From an uncultured bacterium (GTDB lineage: Bacteria; Actinomycetota; Coriobacteriia; Coriobacteriales; Atopobiaceae), in contig CAJMNO010000018.1 in the NCBI GenBank assembly GCA_905214865.1, positions 1 through 48,505 on the forward strand: DNA of 48,505 bases, written 5' to 3'. The position numbers were made by a program, and so were the translations under genes. Below the pieces are notes generated by a model, which saw nothing but the letters and a program-made list of their open reading frames with translations, did not search any database and was not told where the DNA came from. Shown piece by piece: positions 39,658-48,362 of the stretch (its first letter is position 1; each line of letters begins with the position of its first letter).

Positions 39658-40182
39658 GCGTGGGCCAAAACCGCATGAGGCGGGGAGGCGTTAAGCGTGC
39701 CTCCGGGGGACCAGCGTGGGACCGAGGTCTTCGCGCGTCCCCCGCCATATTCGAGCCCCGATGCCAACTACCCTTGCCGCAGCGAAAGCAGATGTGGCAC
39801 CCGCGTGGGGCATGGGGCACACCTGGGCCCTTCTTTGCCCCTGGTCCCCCACATGCGCCCGATCCTCCCCAGTCCGGTTGCCCACCCGGTGAGATGCATG
39901 CAGTGCGCCAAGGAATGGGGCCGAACCCAGTCGGATTCCCCCAAAGCCCTGACGCGGAACCTCTCCCCCACCAAAACGATGCCACCAGCCGTCCGCCAGC
40001 GCGGGGCCGACGTCGTGCCGGTGGGAGGACGTCCCATCGGGAGACGGTGCGAACGTCCGCCATGGAGCCCCGTTGTCGTAGGGGTGGGAGACGCGACCAT
40101 TCACTGTGGGACGTGCGGACGGAGACGCGACCTCCTCCCGTGGGACGCGCGGACTTCGTGGGAGACGCGCCCCCCGCCGCCG

Positions 40183-41136
40183 CTACCCCAGCCTCGCCCG
40201 CGGGTGGGCCGAGAGGTAGGTCATGCGCACATGGGTGCGGTCGATGTGGGTGTAGAGCTGCGTGGTCGCGACCGAGGCGTGTCCAAGCAGCTCCTGCACC
40301 ACGCGCAGGTCCATGCCACCCTCCAGGAGGTGCGTGGCGTAGCTGTGCCTCAGGGTATGGGGGTGCAGGCCCTCTATCCCCACCATCCGCCCGTACCGCT
40401 CCACCAGCGAGTGGACCGCCTGCCGCGTGATGCGCGTCCCACGGGCACTCGCGAACACCGCGGGACACGGTCGGCTCCCGTGCGCGCAGAGGATGGGCCG
40501 CCACTCCTCCACATAGAGCCGCAACGCTCGGAGCGCGGTCCCCATGACGGGGACGATGCGCTCCTTTGAGCCCTTGCCCATCACGCGAAGCATCTCGTCC
40601 TCAAACGAGACGTCGGCAAGGTCCAGCCCGCAGAGCTCCGACACCCTCAGCCCGCAGCCGTACAGCACCTCCAGGATCGCCTTGTCCCGGTGGAATGCCG
40701 CGACGTTGGTGCGGTCGGGCTCCCCTCCCTTGCGGGGCTTGGGCTTTGGCTCCACGGCAAAGGGGACGTCGAGGAGGCGGAACACGTCCTCGCGCGAGAG
40801 GACGTCGGGCAGGCGCTCGGGCTCCTTGGGGAGAGGAACGTCCGCCGTGGGGTGGTTCTCGCAGATCTGCTCCACCACCATGAACCGGTGGAAGCCCTTT
40901 ATTGCCGAGACGGCGCGCTTGACCGAGGAGGGCGCGAGCCCGGACTCCTCGAGCCCCTGGATGTGGTCGACCACGTCGCCCCTCGACACGTCATCGGGCC
41001 GAGATATGCCGCGCGCGGCAAGAAACGCCAGGTAGCGTTTGATGTCGCGCGCGTAGGAATCTATGGTGTTATGCGAGTACCCCCGCTCAACCGCGAGGTA
41101 GCCAAGATACTCCCGGCGTGCCTGGTCCAGGTCCAT
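40183..41136 (-). CDS. xerD: Tyrosine recombinase XerD/XerC
   Basis: A site-specific recombinase that resolves chromosome dimers at dif. The 317-residue product has a core-binding N-terminal domain (REYLGYLAVERGYSHNTIDS) and a catalytic domain with Arg in YGCGLRVSELCGL, Lys in MGKGSKERIVP, the HTLRHSYATHLL box, and His and Tyr in LLGHASVATTQLYTHI. An insertion of about 20 basic residues (EPKPKPRKGGEPDR) separates the domains, making it slightly longer than usual. It follows pyrG by 12 bases in the same operon. Chromosomal neighbours, not element genes, argue for the housekeeping Xer. Confidence 0.88.
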   Translation of the reverse strand: MDLDQARREYLGYLAVERGYSHNTIDSYARDIKRYLAFLAARGISRPDDVSRGDVVDHIQGLEESGLAPSSVKRAVSAIKGFHRFMVVEQICENHPTADVPLPKEPERLPDVLSREDVFRLLDVPFAVEPKPKPRKGGEPDRTNVAAFHRDKAILEVLYGCGLRVSELCGLDLADVSFEDEMLRVMGKGSKERIVPVMGTALRALRLYVEEWRPILCAHGSRPCPAVFASARGTRITRQAVHSLVERYGRMVGIEGLHPHTLRHSYATHLLEGGMDLRVVQELLGHASVATTQLYTHIDRTHVRMTYLSAHPRARLG

Positions 41137-41148
41137 GGCCCGCGGCGG

Positions 41149-42810
41149 CTACTCCACCACGCCGTGCTCGGGGACGACCTCCTTGCGGCCGACCCCCTCG
41201 TGACCGGCGATGGCGGCGCGCACGAACTCGCGGAACAGGGGCGCCGGCTTGGTGGGACGGCTCTTGAACTCGGGGTGCGCCTGCGTCGCCACGAACCAGG
41301 GGTGGTCGGACTCGCGCAGCTCGATCATCTCCACCAGGTGGCCGTCAGGCGAGAGGCCGCTCAGGACCAGGCCCGCGTCGGTGAGCTGCTGGCGGTAGGC
41401 GTTGTTGAACTCGAAGCGGTGGCGGTGGCGCTCGTAGACGAGCTCCTCGCCATACGCCTCGCGGGCGAGGGTGCCCTCGGCGAGCTTGCAGGGATAGGCG
41501 CCCAGCCTCATGGTGCCGCCCTTGTCGGTGACGCCCTCCTGGTCCTTCATGAGGTCGATCACGGGATACTTGCACTCGGCGTCAAACTCCGTGGAGGTGG
41601 CGCCCTCCATGCCGCAGACGTTGCGGGCGAACTCGCTTACCGCGACCTGCATGCCCAGGCAGATGCCCAGGTAGGGAACCTTGTTGACACGGGCGCGGTT
41701 GGCGGAGAGGACCTTGCCCTCGATGCCGCGGAGGCCGAATCCGCCGGGCACCAGGATGCCGTCCGCACCGGCGAGGACCTCGTCCACGTTGTCGGCGGTG
41801 AGCTCCTCGCCGTCGATGAGGTCGATCTGCACGTGGCGGCCGTAGTAGACGCCGGAGTGGTGCAGCGACTCGATGACGGAGAGGTACGCGTCGGGCAGCT
41901 GGGTGTACTTGCCCACGACCTTGATGGTGGTCACGTCCTCCTTGGCGTTGGCCTCGTGCATGTAGTCGGTGAACCTGTTCCACTCGTTCATGTCGCGCTT
42001 GTGGGGGTCCAGGCCGAGCTTCTGGCACACCTTGAGGTCAAAGTCCTGGTTGGCCAGGTGCATGGGGACGTCGTAGATGGAGGGGCAGTCGGAGTTCTCG
42101 AACACGCAATCCTCGTCCACGTCGCAGAAGTGGGCGATCTTGGCGCGAATGGAGGCGTCCACCTCGTGGTCGCTGCGGCACACGATGAAGTCGGGCTGGA
42201 TGCCCATGGAGCGGAGCTCCTTCACGGAGTGCTGCGTGGGCTTGGTCTTGACCTCGTGCGCGGCGGCGATGTAGGGGACCAGGCTCACGTGGATGACGAG
42301 GGTGTTGCCGTGGCCCTTCTCCTTGCGGAACTGGCGGATGGCCTCGACGAAGGACTGGCCCTCGATGTCGCCGATGGTGCCACCCAGCTCGGTGATGACC
42401 ACGTCGGCGTCGGTCTGCTCCTCGACGCGACGGAACTGCGCCTTGATGGCATCGGTGACGTGGGGGATCACCTGCACGGTGCCGCCCAGGAAGTCGCCCG
42501 CGCGCTCGCGCGAGATGAGCGACTGGTAGATCAGGCCCGTGGTGAAGTTGGAGGAGCTGGTGAGGTTCTCGTCGATGAAGCGCTCATAGTGGCCCAGGTC
42601 GAGGTCGGTCTCCTTGCCGTCCTCGGTGACGAACACCTCGCCGTGCTGGAAGGGGCTCATGGTGCCGGGGTCCACGTTGAGGTAGGGATCCGCCTTCTGC
42701 ATCATGACCTTGTAGCCACGAGACTTGAGGAGGCGACCGAGCGAAGCCGCGGTGATGCCCTTGCCCAGTGAGGAGACGACGCCGCCGGTGACAAAGATGT
42801 GTTTGGTCAT
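41149..42810 (-). CDS. pyrG: CTP synthase
   Basis: It aminates UTP to CTP using glutamine and ATP. The 553-residue product begins TKHIFVTGGVVSSLGKGITA with the synthase P-loop, contains DADVVITELGGTIGDIEGQS, and has a class I glutamine amidotransferase domain with the nucleophile elbow YLGICLGMQVAVSEFARNV and a C-terminal HPEFKSRP. The ATG at 42810 is preferred over an ATG 16 codons earlier because the fold starts here and GGGAAGGG lies seven bases upstream. A hairpin immediately precedes the ribosome site. Confidence 0.96.
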   Translation of the reverse strand: MTKHIFVTGGVVSSLGKGITAASLGRLLKSRGYKVMMQKADPYLNVDPGTMSPFQHGEVFVTEDGKETDLDLGHYERFIDENLTSSSNFTTGLIYQSLISRERAGDFLGGTVQVIPHVTDAIKAQFRRVEEQTDADVVITELGGTIGDIEGQSFVEAIRQFRKEKGHGNTLVIHVSLVPYIAAAHEVKTKPTQHSVKELRSMGIQPDFIVCRSDHEVDASIRAKIAHFCDVDEDCVFENSDCPSIYDVPMHLANQDFDLKVCQKLGLDPHKRDMNEWNRFTDYMHEANAKEDVTTIKVVGKYTQLPDAYLSVIESLHHSGVYYGRHVQIDLIDGEELTADNVDEVLAGADGILVPGGFGLRGIEGKVLSANRARVNKVPYLGICLGMQVAVSEFARNVCGMEGATSTEFDAECKYPVIDLMKDQEGVTDKGGTMRLGAYPCKLAEGTLAREAYGEELVYERHRHRFEFNNAYRQQLTDAGLVLSGLSPDGHLVEMIELRESDHPWFVATQAHPEFKSRPTKPAPLFREFVRAAIAGHEGVGRKEVVPEHGVVE

Positions 42811-42822
42811 GTATGGACCCTT

Positions 42823-42851
42823 CCCGTATGAGTCGCTGACTGCTCTACGGG
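42823..42851 (-). promoter_or_regulatory. Leader hairpin before pyrG
   Basis: On the minus strand CCCGTAGAG pairs with CTC-A-TACGGG around a ten-base loop, one bulged A. Its 3-prime arm touches the pyrG ribosome site (AAGGG). It could modulate pyrG translation; no T-run makes it a terminator. Confidence 0.4.
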
Positions 42852-42934
42852 TCTTCATACTACCTCGGGCGAGAGGTGCGCGGGGGCTTGCGGTTGAGGC
42901 TCATAAAATGATGGCAAACCCTTCCTCCCCCGCT

Positions 42935-44569
42935 TCAGCCCTCCTCGGCGGCCGACTCGAGCATCTGCCGCGCGTGCGCCAGCGACTCCTCGCTCTGGTC
43001 GCCCGAGAGCATGCGCGCGACCTCGGCGACGCGCTCCTCTCCCCCGATTCGCCTGATGGTGGTCTGGGGAACCTCGCCCCCGGTCTTGCTGACCAGGTAG
43101 TGCCGGTCCGCGACCACCGCGACCTGCGCGAGGTGCGTCACCACGATCACCTGGTGGGTCTTGGCCAGGCGGGCGAGCACCTGCGCGAGCGAGACGGCAG
43201 TGGCGCCGCCGACGCCGGCGTCGACCTCGTCGAACACGAGGGTCTCGGTATGGTCCGCCTCGCCCAGAACCACCTTGCAGGCGAGCATGACGCGGCTGAC
43301 CTCGCCGCCGGAGGCGATGCGGCGGAGCGGGCGCGGCGAGAGGCCCGCGGCGGGACGGTACATCAGCTCAACTGAGCTGGGGCCCGACGAGGTCCACTGC
43401 GCACGCGGGAGCCGGTGCTGGGCCATCCCGAGCGACGCGGTCCCCATCTGCAGGAACGCCATCTGCTCGGTCACGGCGTCCGCAAGCCGCGGCGCCGCCT
43501 CCGCCCTCGCCGCGTCGAGCTCGTCGGCGCGCCGGGCGAGAAGCCCCTCGGCCTCGTCCAGCGCGGCCTTGGCCTTGGCCACGAGCCTCCCGCCGTCGCG
43601 CGCGCACTCCACGAGCTCCTGGGCCTTCGCCCTCCGCTCGAAGACGTCCTGCATGCGCGGCCCGTAGCTCCTGAGCAGGCCCTGGAGCTGCGCCATGCGC
43701 TCCTGCATCCGCCCCAGCGTCTCGGGGTCAAAGTCGAGCCCGTCCTGGTAGCGCCGCAGGTCGCCGGCAACGTCCTCGATGTCGATCAGCGAGCTCTCCA
43801 GGCGCTCGGCGTAGCCGTCCAGGCGCTCGTCGTACGAGGCGGCGTCGCGCAGCTCCTCCACCATCGACGAGAGCGTGTCCGACACCCCGCCGTCGCCCAC
43901 GACGCCCTCGTGGGCGTCCGCGGCGGCGCGCAGGAGCGTCTCGGCGTGCTCGGCTGTGGGGAGGGTCTCCTCCAGGTGCTCGTACTCCCCCTCCTCGGGG
44001 CTCACCTCGTCGATGCGGCGCAGGACGAACGACGCCTCGTCCACGCGCTCGTCGCTGTCTCTGCTCATCTCGCTCACGCGCTCGAGCTCGCGCTCCGCGG
44101 CACGCGCCGACGCGAGCGCCTGCGAGAAGGCCTCGCGAGCCTGCGCGACCGAATCGCCCGCCCAGGCGTCCAGCAGCTCCACGTGGGACTGCGGCTGAAG
44201 CAGCCGCTGGTGCTCGTGCTGGCCGCAGAGGTCGATGCTCGCCCCCACGCCCGAGGCGAGCTCGCGGACAGATGCCATGCGCCCGTTGAGGTCGACGCGA
44301 CCACGGCCCGAGGCCTCCACGCGCCTCCTCACGATGACCCCGTCGGGGTCTCCGCCACGCAGGAAGACGCGCCCCTCGACCTCCAGGGAGTCCGCCCCCT
44401 CGCGAACCGCGGAGGCATCGGCCCTCTCGCCCATCAGCAGCTTCACGGCCGAGAGGAGCGCCGACTTGCCCGTTCCCGTCTCGCCCGTGAGGACGGTCAG
44501 CCCGGGCGAGGGGTCGATGGTGGCATCGTGGATGAGCGCGACGTCGCGCACGCGAAGCTCGTCGATCAT
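42935..44569 (-). CDS. recN: DNA repair protein RecN
   Basis: RecN is an SMC-like ATPase that acts early in double-strand break repair. The 544-residue product has the Walker A site TVLTGETGTGKSALLSAVK (25-43), long coiled-coil arms in the middle with a hinge, and the C-terminal signature and Walker B (RIASGGEVSRVMLACKVVL, ETLVFDEVDAGVGG) plus VVTHLAQVAVVADRHYLV. The ATG at 44569 overlaps the nadK stop (ATGA) and begins the conserved MIDELRVRDVALI; an in-frame ATG 37 codons earlier lies inside nadK and is rejected. No LexA-like site is visible nearby. Confidence 0.95.
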   Translation of the reverse strand: MIDELRVRDVALIHDATIDPSPGLTVLTGETGTGKSALLSAVKLLMGERADASAVREGADSLEVEGRVFLRGGDPDGVIVRRRVEASGRGRVDLNGRMASVRELASGVGASIDLCGQHEHQRLLQPQSHVELLDAWAGDSVAQAREAFSQALASARAAERELERVSEMSRDSDERVDEASFVLRRIDEVSPEEGEYEHLEETLPTAEHAETLLRAAADAHEGVVGDGGVSDTLSSMVEELRDAASYDERLDGYAERLESSLIDIEDVAGDLRRYQDGLDFDPETLGRMQERMAQLQGLLRSYGPRMQDVFERRAKAQELVECARDGGRLVAKAKAALDEAEGLLARRADELDAARAEAAPRLADAVTEQMAFLQMGTASLGMAQHRLPRAQWTSSGPSSVELMYRPAAGLSPRPLRRIASGGEVSRVMLACKVVLGEADHTETLVFDEVDAGVGGATAVSLAQVLARLAKTHQVIVVTHLAQVAVVADRHYLVSKTGGEVPQTTIRRIGGEERVAEVARMLSGDQSEESLAHARQMLESAAEEG

Positions 44570-45417
44570 CGGCCCTGCTCCCCGTAGAAGACGCGCGACA
44601 CCGACTCGTAGAAGCTCTTGGCGCTCCTGTCGAGGAGGAGGATGTCGCCGGGACCGCGGCGCACCCTCGCGCCAACGCACGTGCTGCCGGCGCAGATGGG
44701 CTGCCCGTCCGCGAAGAACAGCCGCTCCGCCTTGCGCTCGGGGCTGATCTCTATCTCGACCACGTCGGACGAGGCGGTGAGGAACGCGCGCGCCCTGATG
44801 GAGTGCGGGGCCACGGGGACGCAGACCATGCCCGTGAACTCGGGCGTGACGATGGGGCCGCCCGCCGCGAGCGCGTAGCCGGTCGAGCCCGTGGCCGTGG
44901 AGACCACGAAGCCGTCGCCGCGCAGCCGGTCAACGTGATGGCCCGAGACCGAGACGTCGAACTCGATCATGTCGCCCCTCACGCCATGGGTGAGGGAGAT
45001 GTCATTGAGGGCGAAGCGCCTCTCGCTCCCCTCCGTGCCGTCGGGCCGCACGTAGTCGACCTCCACGTCCAGCGTGGCGCGGTGGGACACGTGCATCTCG
45101 CCCGCGAGGGCATCCGACACCGACGAGATGAGCTCGTCGGGACCCCCGCAGGTCAGGAACCCAAGGTGCCCGTACGAGAGCCCCATCACCGGGATCTCGG
45201 AGTACCCCACGATGCGGGCGGCGCGCAGCAGGGTCCCGTCCCCGCCCAGTGAGACCACGAGCCCCACGCCCTCCGTGTCGACCACCTTGTTGGGAAAGAG
45301 CTTCTTGTCGTGCGCCCAGCGCACCTCGACCCCCTGGCCCTCAAGCCAGTCCGAGAGCCGGTTTGCACCCTCCACGGCATCCTGGCGCGAGTAGTTGGGC
45401 ACAAGAAGGACCCTCAT
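44566..45417 (-). CDS. nadK: NAD kinase
   Basis: It phosphorylates NAD to NADP. The 283-residue product has the catalytic GGDGT motif (58-62, VVSLGGDGTLLRAA), the NAD-binding LGFLT region, FALNDISLTHG, and the glycine-rich SVSGHHVDRLRGDGFVVSTA and TGSTGYALAAGGPIV box. The ATG at 45417 has GGAGGGG upstream. It lies between tlyA and recN, as in many actinobacteria. Confidence 0.95.
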   Translation of the reverse strand: MRVLLVPNYSRQDAVEGANRLSDWLEGQGVEVRWAHDKKLFPNKVVDTEGVGLVVSLGGDGTLLRAARIVGYSEIPVMGLSYGHLGFLTCGGPDELISSVSDALAGEMHVSHRATLDVEVDYVRPDGTEGSERRFALNDISLTHGVRGDMIEFDVSVSGHHVDRLRGDGFVVSTATGSTGYALAAGGPIVTPEFTGMVCVPVAPHSIRARAFLTASSDVVEIEISPERKAERLFFADGQPICAGSTCVGARVRRGPGDILLLDRSAKSFYESVSRVFYGEQGR

Positions 45418-45518
45418 GCGAACACACCCCTCCGGACTCGGTTCCCTGACGTCCCCTGAGTCTAGCACGTGCGGAGAGGGGCACGGCCCCCTGCGGAGGC
45501 GGGGCGGCCGCGCCGGCA

Positions 45519-46316
45519 TCAGCGCACGACGGGGCATCCGTCCCCAACCACGCGCTCGAGGTCGCCATGGTCGACCGAATCGCGCTCCCCCCGCACGCCG
45601 AGCAGGAGGAACTCGCGGTTGCCCTTGTGCCCCGTGATGGGGCTGGGGCAGCAGGCGCACGGAACCAGGCCGCCGCGGGAGAACGCATCCGACACCCTGC
45701 GGAGGCTCTGGAGCCACAGGGCGGGGTCCGAGACCACGCCGCCCTCCCCCACCTGGTCGCGACCGACCTCGAACTGGGGCTTCACGAGCGTGAGGAACGA
45801 CCCCGCGGGCGAGAGGAGGCTCAGCACCGCGGGCAGCACCGTCTGGACCGAGGTGAACGAGACGTCGCAGACCGCCAGCTGGATGGTGCCGTCGCGCCCC
45901 GTACCGGGCAGGTCGACGACGTTGGTCCGCTCGAGCAGCGTCACGCGTGGGTCGCGCCTGAGCGACCAGTCGAACTGCGCATACCCCACATCCACCGACA
46001 GGACGCTTGCGGCGCCGCGCTTGAGGAGGCAGTCCGTGAATCCGCCCGACGAGCACCCCACGTCGAGGCAGGCGAGCCCCTCCGGGTCCACGCCAAATGC
46101 GTCGAGGCCACGCTCCAGCTTGAGGCCGCCGCGGCTGACGTACGGGATGTGCCCCCTCACGTGGAGGGGTATGCCTGGCCTCACCTGCTCGCCAGGCGAG
46201 GTGAGCCGGCGGTCCGAGGTCGAGACCTCCCCGGCGAGGACGGCGCGGAGCGCATCCTCCCGGTTGGAGAACAACCCCTGCGCCACGAGCTCGGCGTCGA
46301 GGCGCCTGCGCGCCAC
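45519..46316 (-). CDS. tlyA: TlyA-family rRNA (cytidine-2'-O)-methyltransferase
   Basis: TlyA methylates ribosomal RNA at cytidine 2-prime hydroxyls, the modification needed for capreomycin action in mycobacteria; the haemolysin name is historical. The 265-residue product has an N-terminal S4 RNA-binding domain (RRLDAELVAQGLFSNREDA), the linker VSRGGLKLERGLDAF, and a Rossmann SAM site CLDVGCSSGGFTDCLLKRGA with the downstream VSFTSVQTVLPAVL and LVKPQFEVGR. It lies one base beyond xseB and upstream of nadK. Confidence 0.93.
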   Translation of the reverse strand: MARRRLDAELVAQGLFSNREDALRAVLAGEVSTSDRRLTSPGEQVRPGIPLHVRGHIPYVSRGGLKLERGLDAFGVDPEGLACLDVGCSSGGFTDCLLKRGAASVLSVDVGYAQFDWSLRRDPRVTLLERTNVVDLPGTGRDGTIQLAVCDVSFTSVQTVLPAVLSLLSPAGSFLTLVKPQFEVGRDQVGEGGVVSDPALWLQSLRRVSDAFSRGGLVPCACCPSPITGHKGNREFLLLGVRGERDSVDHGDLERVVGDGCPVVR

Positions 46317-46317
46317 G

Positions 46318-46581
46318 CTAGGCCCCCTCGCCCGCCTCGGAGGAATCCCTCTTGCCGGAGGGCTCGCCCGAGGCCTCGCGGAGCTTGTCCCTCTCCTCGG
46401 CGGAGAAGTCGGTGGAGTCGACGAGGTCGACCGCCTTGGAGCCGAGCGCTATGGCCTCGTCGAAGAGGTCGAGCGAGCGCTCGAGCGAGGTGTCCTTGTC
46501 GCGCACCTGGTCCACGATCTGGTCCAGGCGGCCCGTTATCTGGTCAAAGGTCTTGTAGGCGGAGGTGTCTGGCTTTGCCAC
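46318..46581 (-). CDS. xseB: Exodeoxyribonuclease VII small subunit
   Basis: The small, helical-hairpin subunit of Exo VII, which digests single-stranded DNA. The 87-residue product has the family pattern YKTFDQITGRLDQIVDQVRD followed by SLERSLDLFDEAIALG, then a charged tail. The large catalytic subunit gene xseA, often next to it, is not in this window. It lies between nusB and tlyA, three bases after nusB. Confidence 0.88.
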   Translation of the reverse strand: MAKPDTSAYKTFDQITGRLDQIVDQVRDKDTSLERSLDLFDEAIALGSKAVDLVDSTDFSAEERDKLREASGEPSGKRDSSEAGEGA

Positions 46582-46584
46582 GGG

Positions 46585-47226
46585 CTACTCCAGACCCGCC
46601 CGGGCATCGTCGGCCTCGGCGTCGTCCTCGGGGTCTTCGCCCGCGACGGGAGCCCGGTCCTCCTCCTGGGAGGTCGCATCGCCCTCCGGGACGTCGTCCC
46701 ACGCGCCGGCGTGGTACTCCTCGAACCCGTCGTCAGCCTGGTCCTGCCGGTCGGCGGGATGGCGGCGCTCCTCCTCCGCCATCGCGTCCGCCACGACGTC
46801 GTTGCCCGCCTCCAGGTTGCTCGCGACCCTGCCCAGGAGGCCGTTGATGAAGCGGGAGGACTCGTCGGTGCCATACGCCTTCGCAAGCTCCACCGACTCG
46901 TCGATGGTCACGGCGACGGCGACCTCGTCGACCTCGAGCATCTCGTAGAGCGCGACCCTCAACAGGTTGCGGTCGACCGCCGGCATGCGGCGGAGGCTCC
47001 AGTTTGTCGACGTGGTGTCGATGATCGCATCGAGCTCGTCCAGCATGCCGCCCGCGCCGCGCGCGAGCCTCTCGCCAAACGGATCGAGCGGGCCGTCGCT
47101 GAGACTGTACTCCCCGCCCTCCAGGACCTGGTCGACGGTTCGGCCGGTTGCCTCGGCCTGGAACAGGAGCTGCAGCGCCTGGCTGCGGGCGTTGGTGCGG
47201 GGACCAAAGTGAGTGTGCTGAGACAA
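46585..47226 (-). CDS. nusB: Transcription antitermination factor NusB
   Basis: NusB binds boxA RNA with NusE and supports rRNA antitermination. The 213-residue product has the helical core: RTNARSQALQLLFQAEATG, NLLRVALYEMLEVDEVAVAV and TIDESVELAKAYGTDESSRF followed by INGLLGRVA. The usual length is about 140-150; here a disordered acidic tail of about 60 residues is added. The start is a TTG at 47226 with GGAG eight bases upstream, located just past the upstream gene's stop. No better start exists in frame. Confidence 0.92.
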   Translation of the reverse strand: MSQHTHFGPRTNARSQALQLLFQAEATGRTVDQVLEGGEYSLSDGPLDPFGERLARGAGGMLDELDAIIDTTSTNWSLRRMPAVDRNLLRVALYEMLEVDEVAVAVTIDESVELAKAYGTDESSRFINGLLGRVASNLEAGNDVVADAMAEEERRHPADRQDQADDGFEEYHAGAWDDVPEGDATSQEEDRAPVAGEDPEDDAEADDARAGLE

Positions 47227-47231
47227 GGGGA

Positions 47232-47594
47232 CTACTCCTTGGGGAAGACGAGGCTGTCGATGCAGACGTCCACGGCGGCGACCTCCACGCCCACCTGCTC
47301 GTTGACGGCGGAGGCGACTGCCTCGCGCACCGCCGCGGCAAGCTGGGTGAAGGGGTAGCCGTAGAAGACCGCCAGGTGGACGGTCACCCTCAGCTGCCCG
47401 TCCTCGACGCGGGACTCCACAGCTGCGTCCGACGAGACGGAGCGGCGGGTGAAGACCGAGACGAGGTTGGAGGCGATGTCGTTGCCGCCAACGTGGGCCA
47501 CGCCCTCGACCTTCTCCGCTGCCGCGGAGACGATGGCCGAGACGACGCTCTTGGATATTCCGATGCCAGAGATGAAGAGTTCGGGTTCTGCCAT
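47232..47594 (-). CDS. Asp23/Gls24 family protein (YqhY-like)
   Basis: A 120-residue cytosolic protein of the Asp23/Gls24 envelope-stress family. Typical features are the N-terminal ISGIGISKSVVSAIVSAAAE and KVEGVAHVGG, and the central VHLAVFYGYPFTQLAAAVRE followed by VNEQVGVEVAAVDVCIDSLV. AAGGAAA precedes the ATG. It lies directly upstream of nusB, as yqhY does in Firmicutes, where it is tied to lipid metabolism regulation. A TATACT -10-like hexamer lies about 60 bp upstream. Confidence 0.88.
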   Translation of the reverse strand: MAEPELFISGIGISKSVVSAIVSAAAEKVEGVAHVGGNDIASNLVSVFTRRSVSSDAAVESRVEDGQLRVTVHLAVFYGYPFTQLAAAVREAVASAVNEQVGVEVAAVDVCIDSLVFPKE

Positions 47595-47651
47595 TGCGGT
47601 TTCCTTTCGAGACGGGCGAGACGCGCTGCGCTGCTCGGCGTTTTCTACCCA

Positions 47652-47657
47652 AGTATA
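47652..47657 (-). promoter_or_regulatory. Candidate -10 element before the Asp23-nusB operon
   Basis: TATACT on the minus strand lies 57 bp upstream of the Asp23-family ATG and just beyond the efp terminator. No clear -35 is visible. Confidence 0.35.
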
Positions 47658-47683
47658 GACGTAACGGGCGCCTGGGGCCGTCT

Positions 47684-47727
47684 CCCGAAAAACGACGGAA
47701 GCCCGGCGGCGACTGCCGCTCGGGCTC
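47684..47727 (-). terminator. Terminator of efp
   Basis: On the minus strand AGCCCGAGCGGC and GCCGCCGGGCT form a stem with a small bulge around AGTC, followed within a few bases by TTTTT. It ends the efp transcript before the Asp23-nusB promoter region. Confidence 0.65.
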
Positions 47728-47749
47728 CCCTGACATGCTGTGGATGCGG

Positions 47750-48313
47750 CTAGACGCGCGAGACGAACTTGCCGTCGCGGGTGTCGACCTTGATGACCTC
47801 GCCCTGGTTGAGGTACATGGGGACCTGGATGGTGGCGCCGGTCTCGATCTCGGCGGGCTTGGTGCCGCCCTGGACGGTGTCGCCCTTGAAGCCGGGGTCG
47901 GTCTTGGTGATCTCGACCTCGATGAACATGGGCGGGTTCACGCCCAGCAGCTCGTCGTCGGCGTACAGGAGGTTGCAGTTGTCGTTCTCCTTGAGCCACT
48001 TTGCGTTGTCGCCGATGAAGTCGGGCGAGACGGGAATCTGCTCGTAGGTGTCGTTGTCCATGAAGTAGTACGCGGCACCGTCGTTGTACAGGTACTGCAT
48101 CTCGCGCGTGATCAGCTGAACGTTCTCGAACTTAGTGCCCGCGTTGCAGGTCTGGTCGATGGTGCGGCCGCTCTTGAGGTCCTTGATCTTGAAGCGGACG
48201 AACGCGCCACCCTTGCCGGGCTTGACGTGCTGGAACTCCACGATGGTGTAGTACTTGCCGTTGATCTTGAGGCCCATGCCATTCTTGAAATCGGCGGTGC
48301 TGATCGTTGCCAC
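47750..48313 (-). CDS. efp: Elongation factor P
   Basis: EF-P relieves ribosome stalling at polyproline. The 187-residue product is collinear with the family: domain I with the tip loop HVKPGKGGAF and the modifiable Lys34, then TFENVQ-type domain II (KFENVQLITREMQYLY) and the OB-fold domain III ending GEVIKVDTRDGKFVSRV. The start is a GTG at 48313 with AGGAG eight bases upstream, matching the conserved ATISTADFKNGM; a longer frame upstream reads into the promoter. The unusual start codon may limit its level. A lysine, not an arginine, at position 34 is compatible with lysine-type or unmodified EF-P. Confidence 0.96.
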   Translation of the reverse strand: MATISTADFKNGMGLKINGKYYTIVEFQHVKPGKGGAFVRFKIKDLKSGRTIDQTCNAGTKFENVQLITREMQYLYNDGAAYYFMDNDTYEQIPVSPDFIGDNAKWLKENDNCNLLYADDELLGVNPPMFIEVEITKTDPGFKGDTVQGGTKPAEIETGATIQVPMYLNQGEVIKVDTRDGKFVSRV

Positions 48314-48362
48314 TTCGAACACTCCTCTCACGCGCCACGCGGCGCGTGCCGCGGACATAAAG

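Larger units (their letters stand above)
39204..40182. other. Gene-free stretch between xerD and mraZ, rich in GTGGGA motifs
   Basis: No convincing gene lies in this stretch of about 980 bp. It contains at least ten copies of GTGGGA (for example 39352, 39363, 39375, 39716, 40084, 40106, 40140, 40158), far above expectation for the base composition. Three copies form near-perfect dyads GTGGGA-N5-TCCCAC at 39407-39423, 39429-39445 and 40021-40037 (the last with one mismatch). The motif resembles the boxes at the mraZ promoter. A cluster of four larger repeats (39491-39657) sits in the middle. It may be an extended regulatory field for the dcw operon or host a non-coding RNA; neither is proven. 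Confidence 0.5.
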
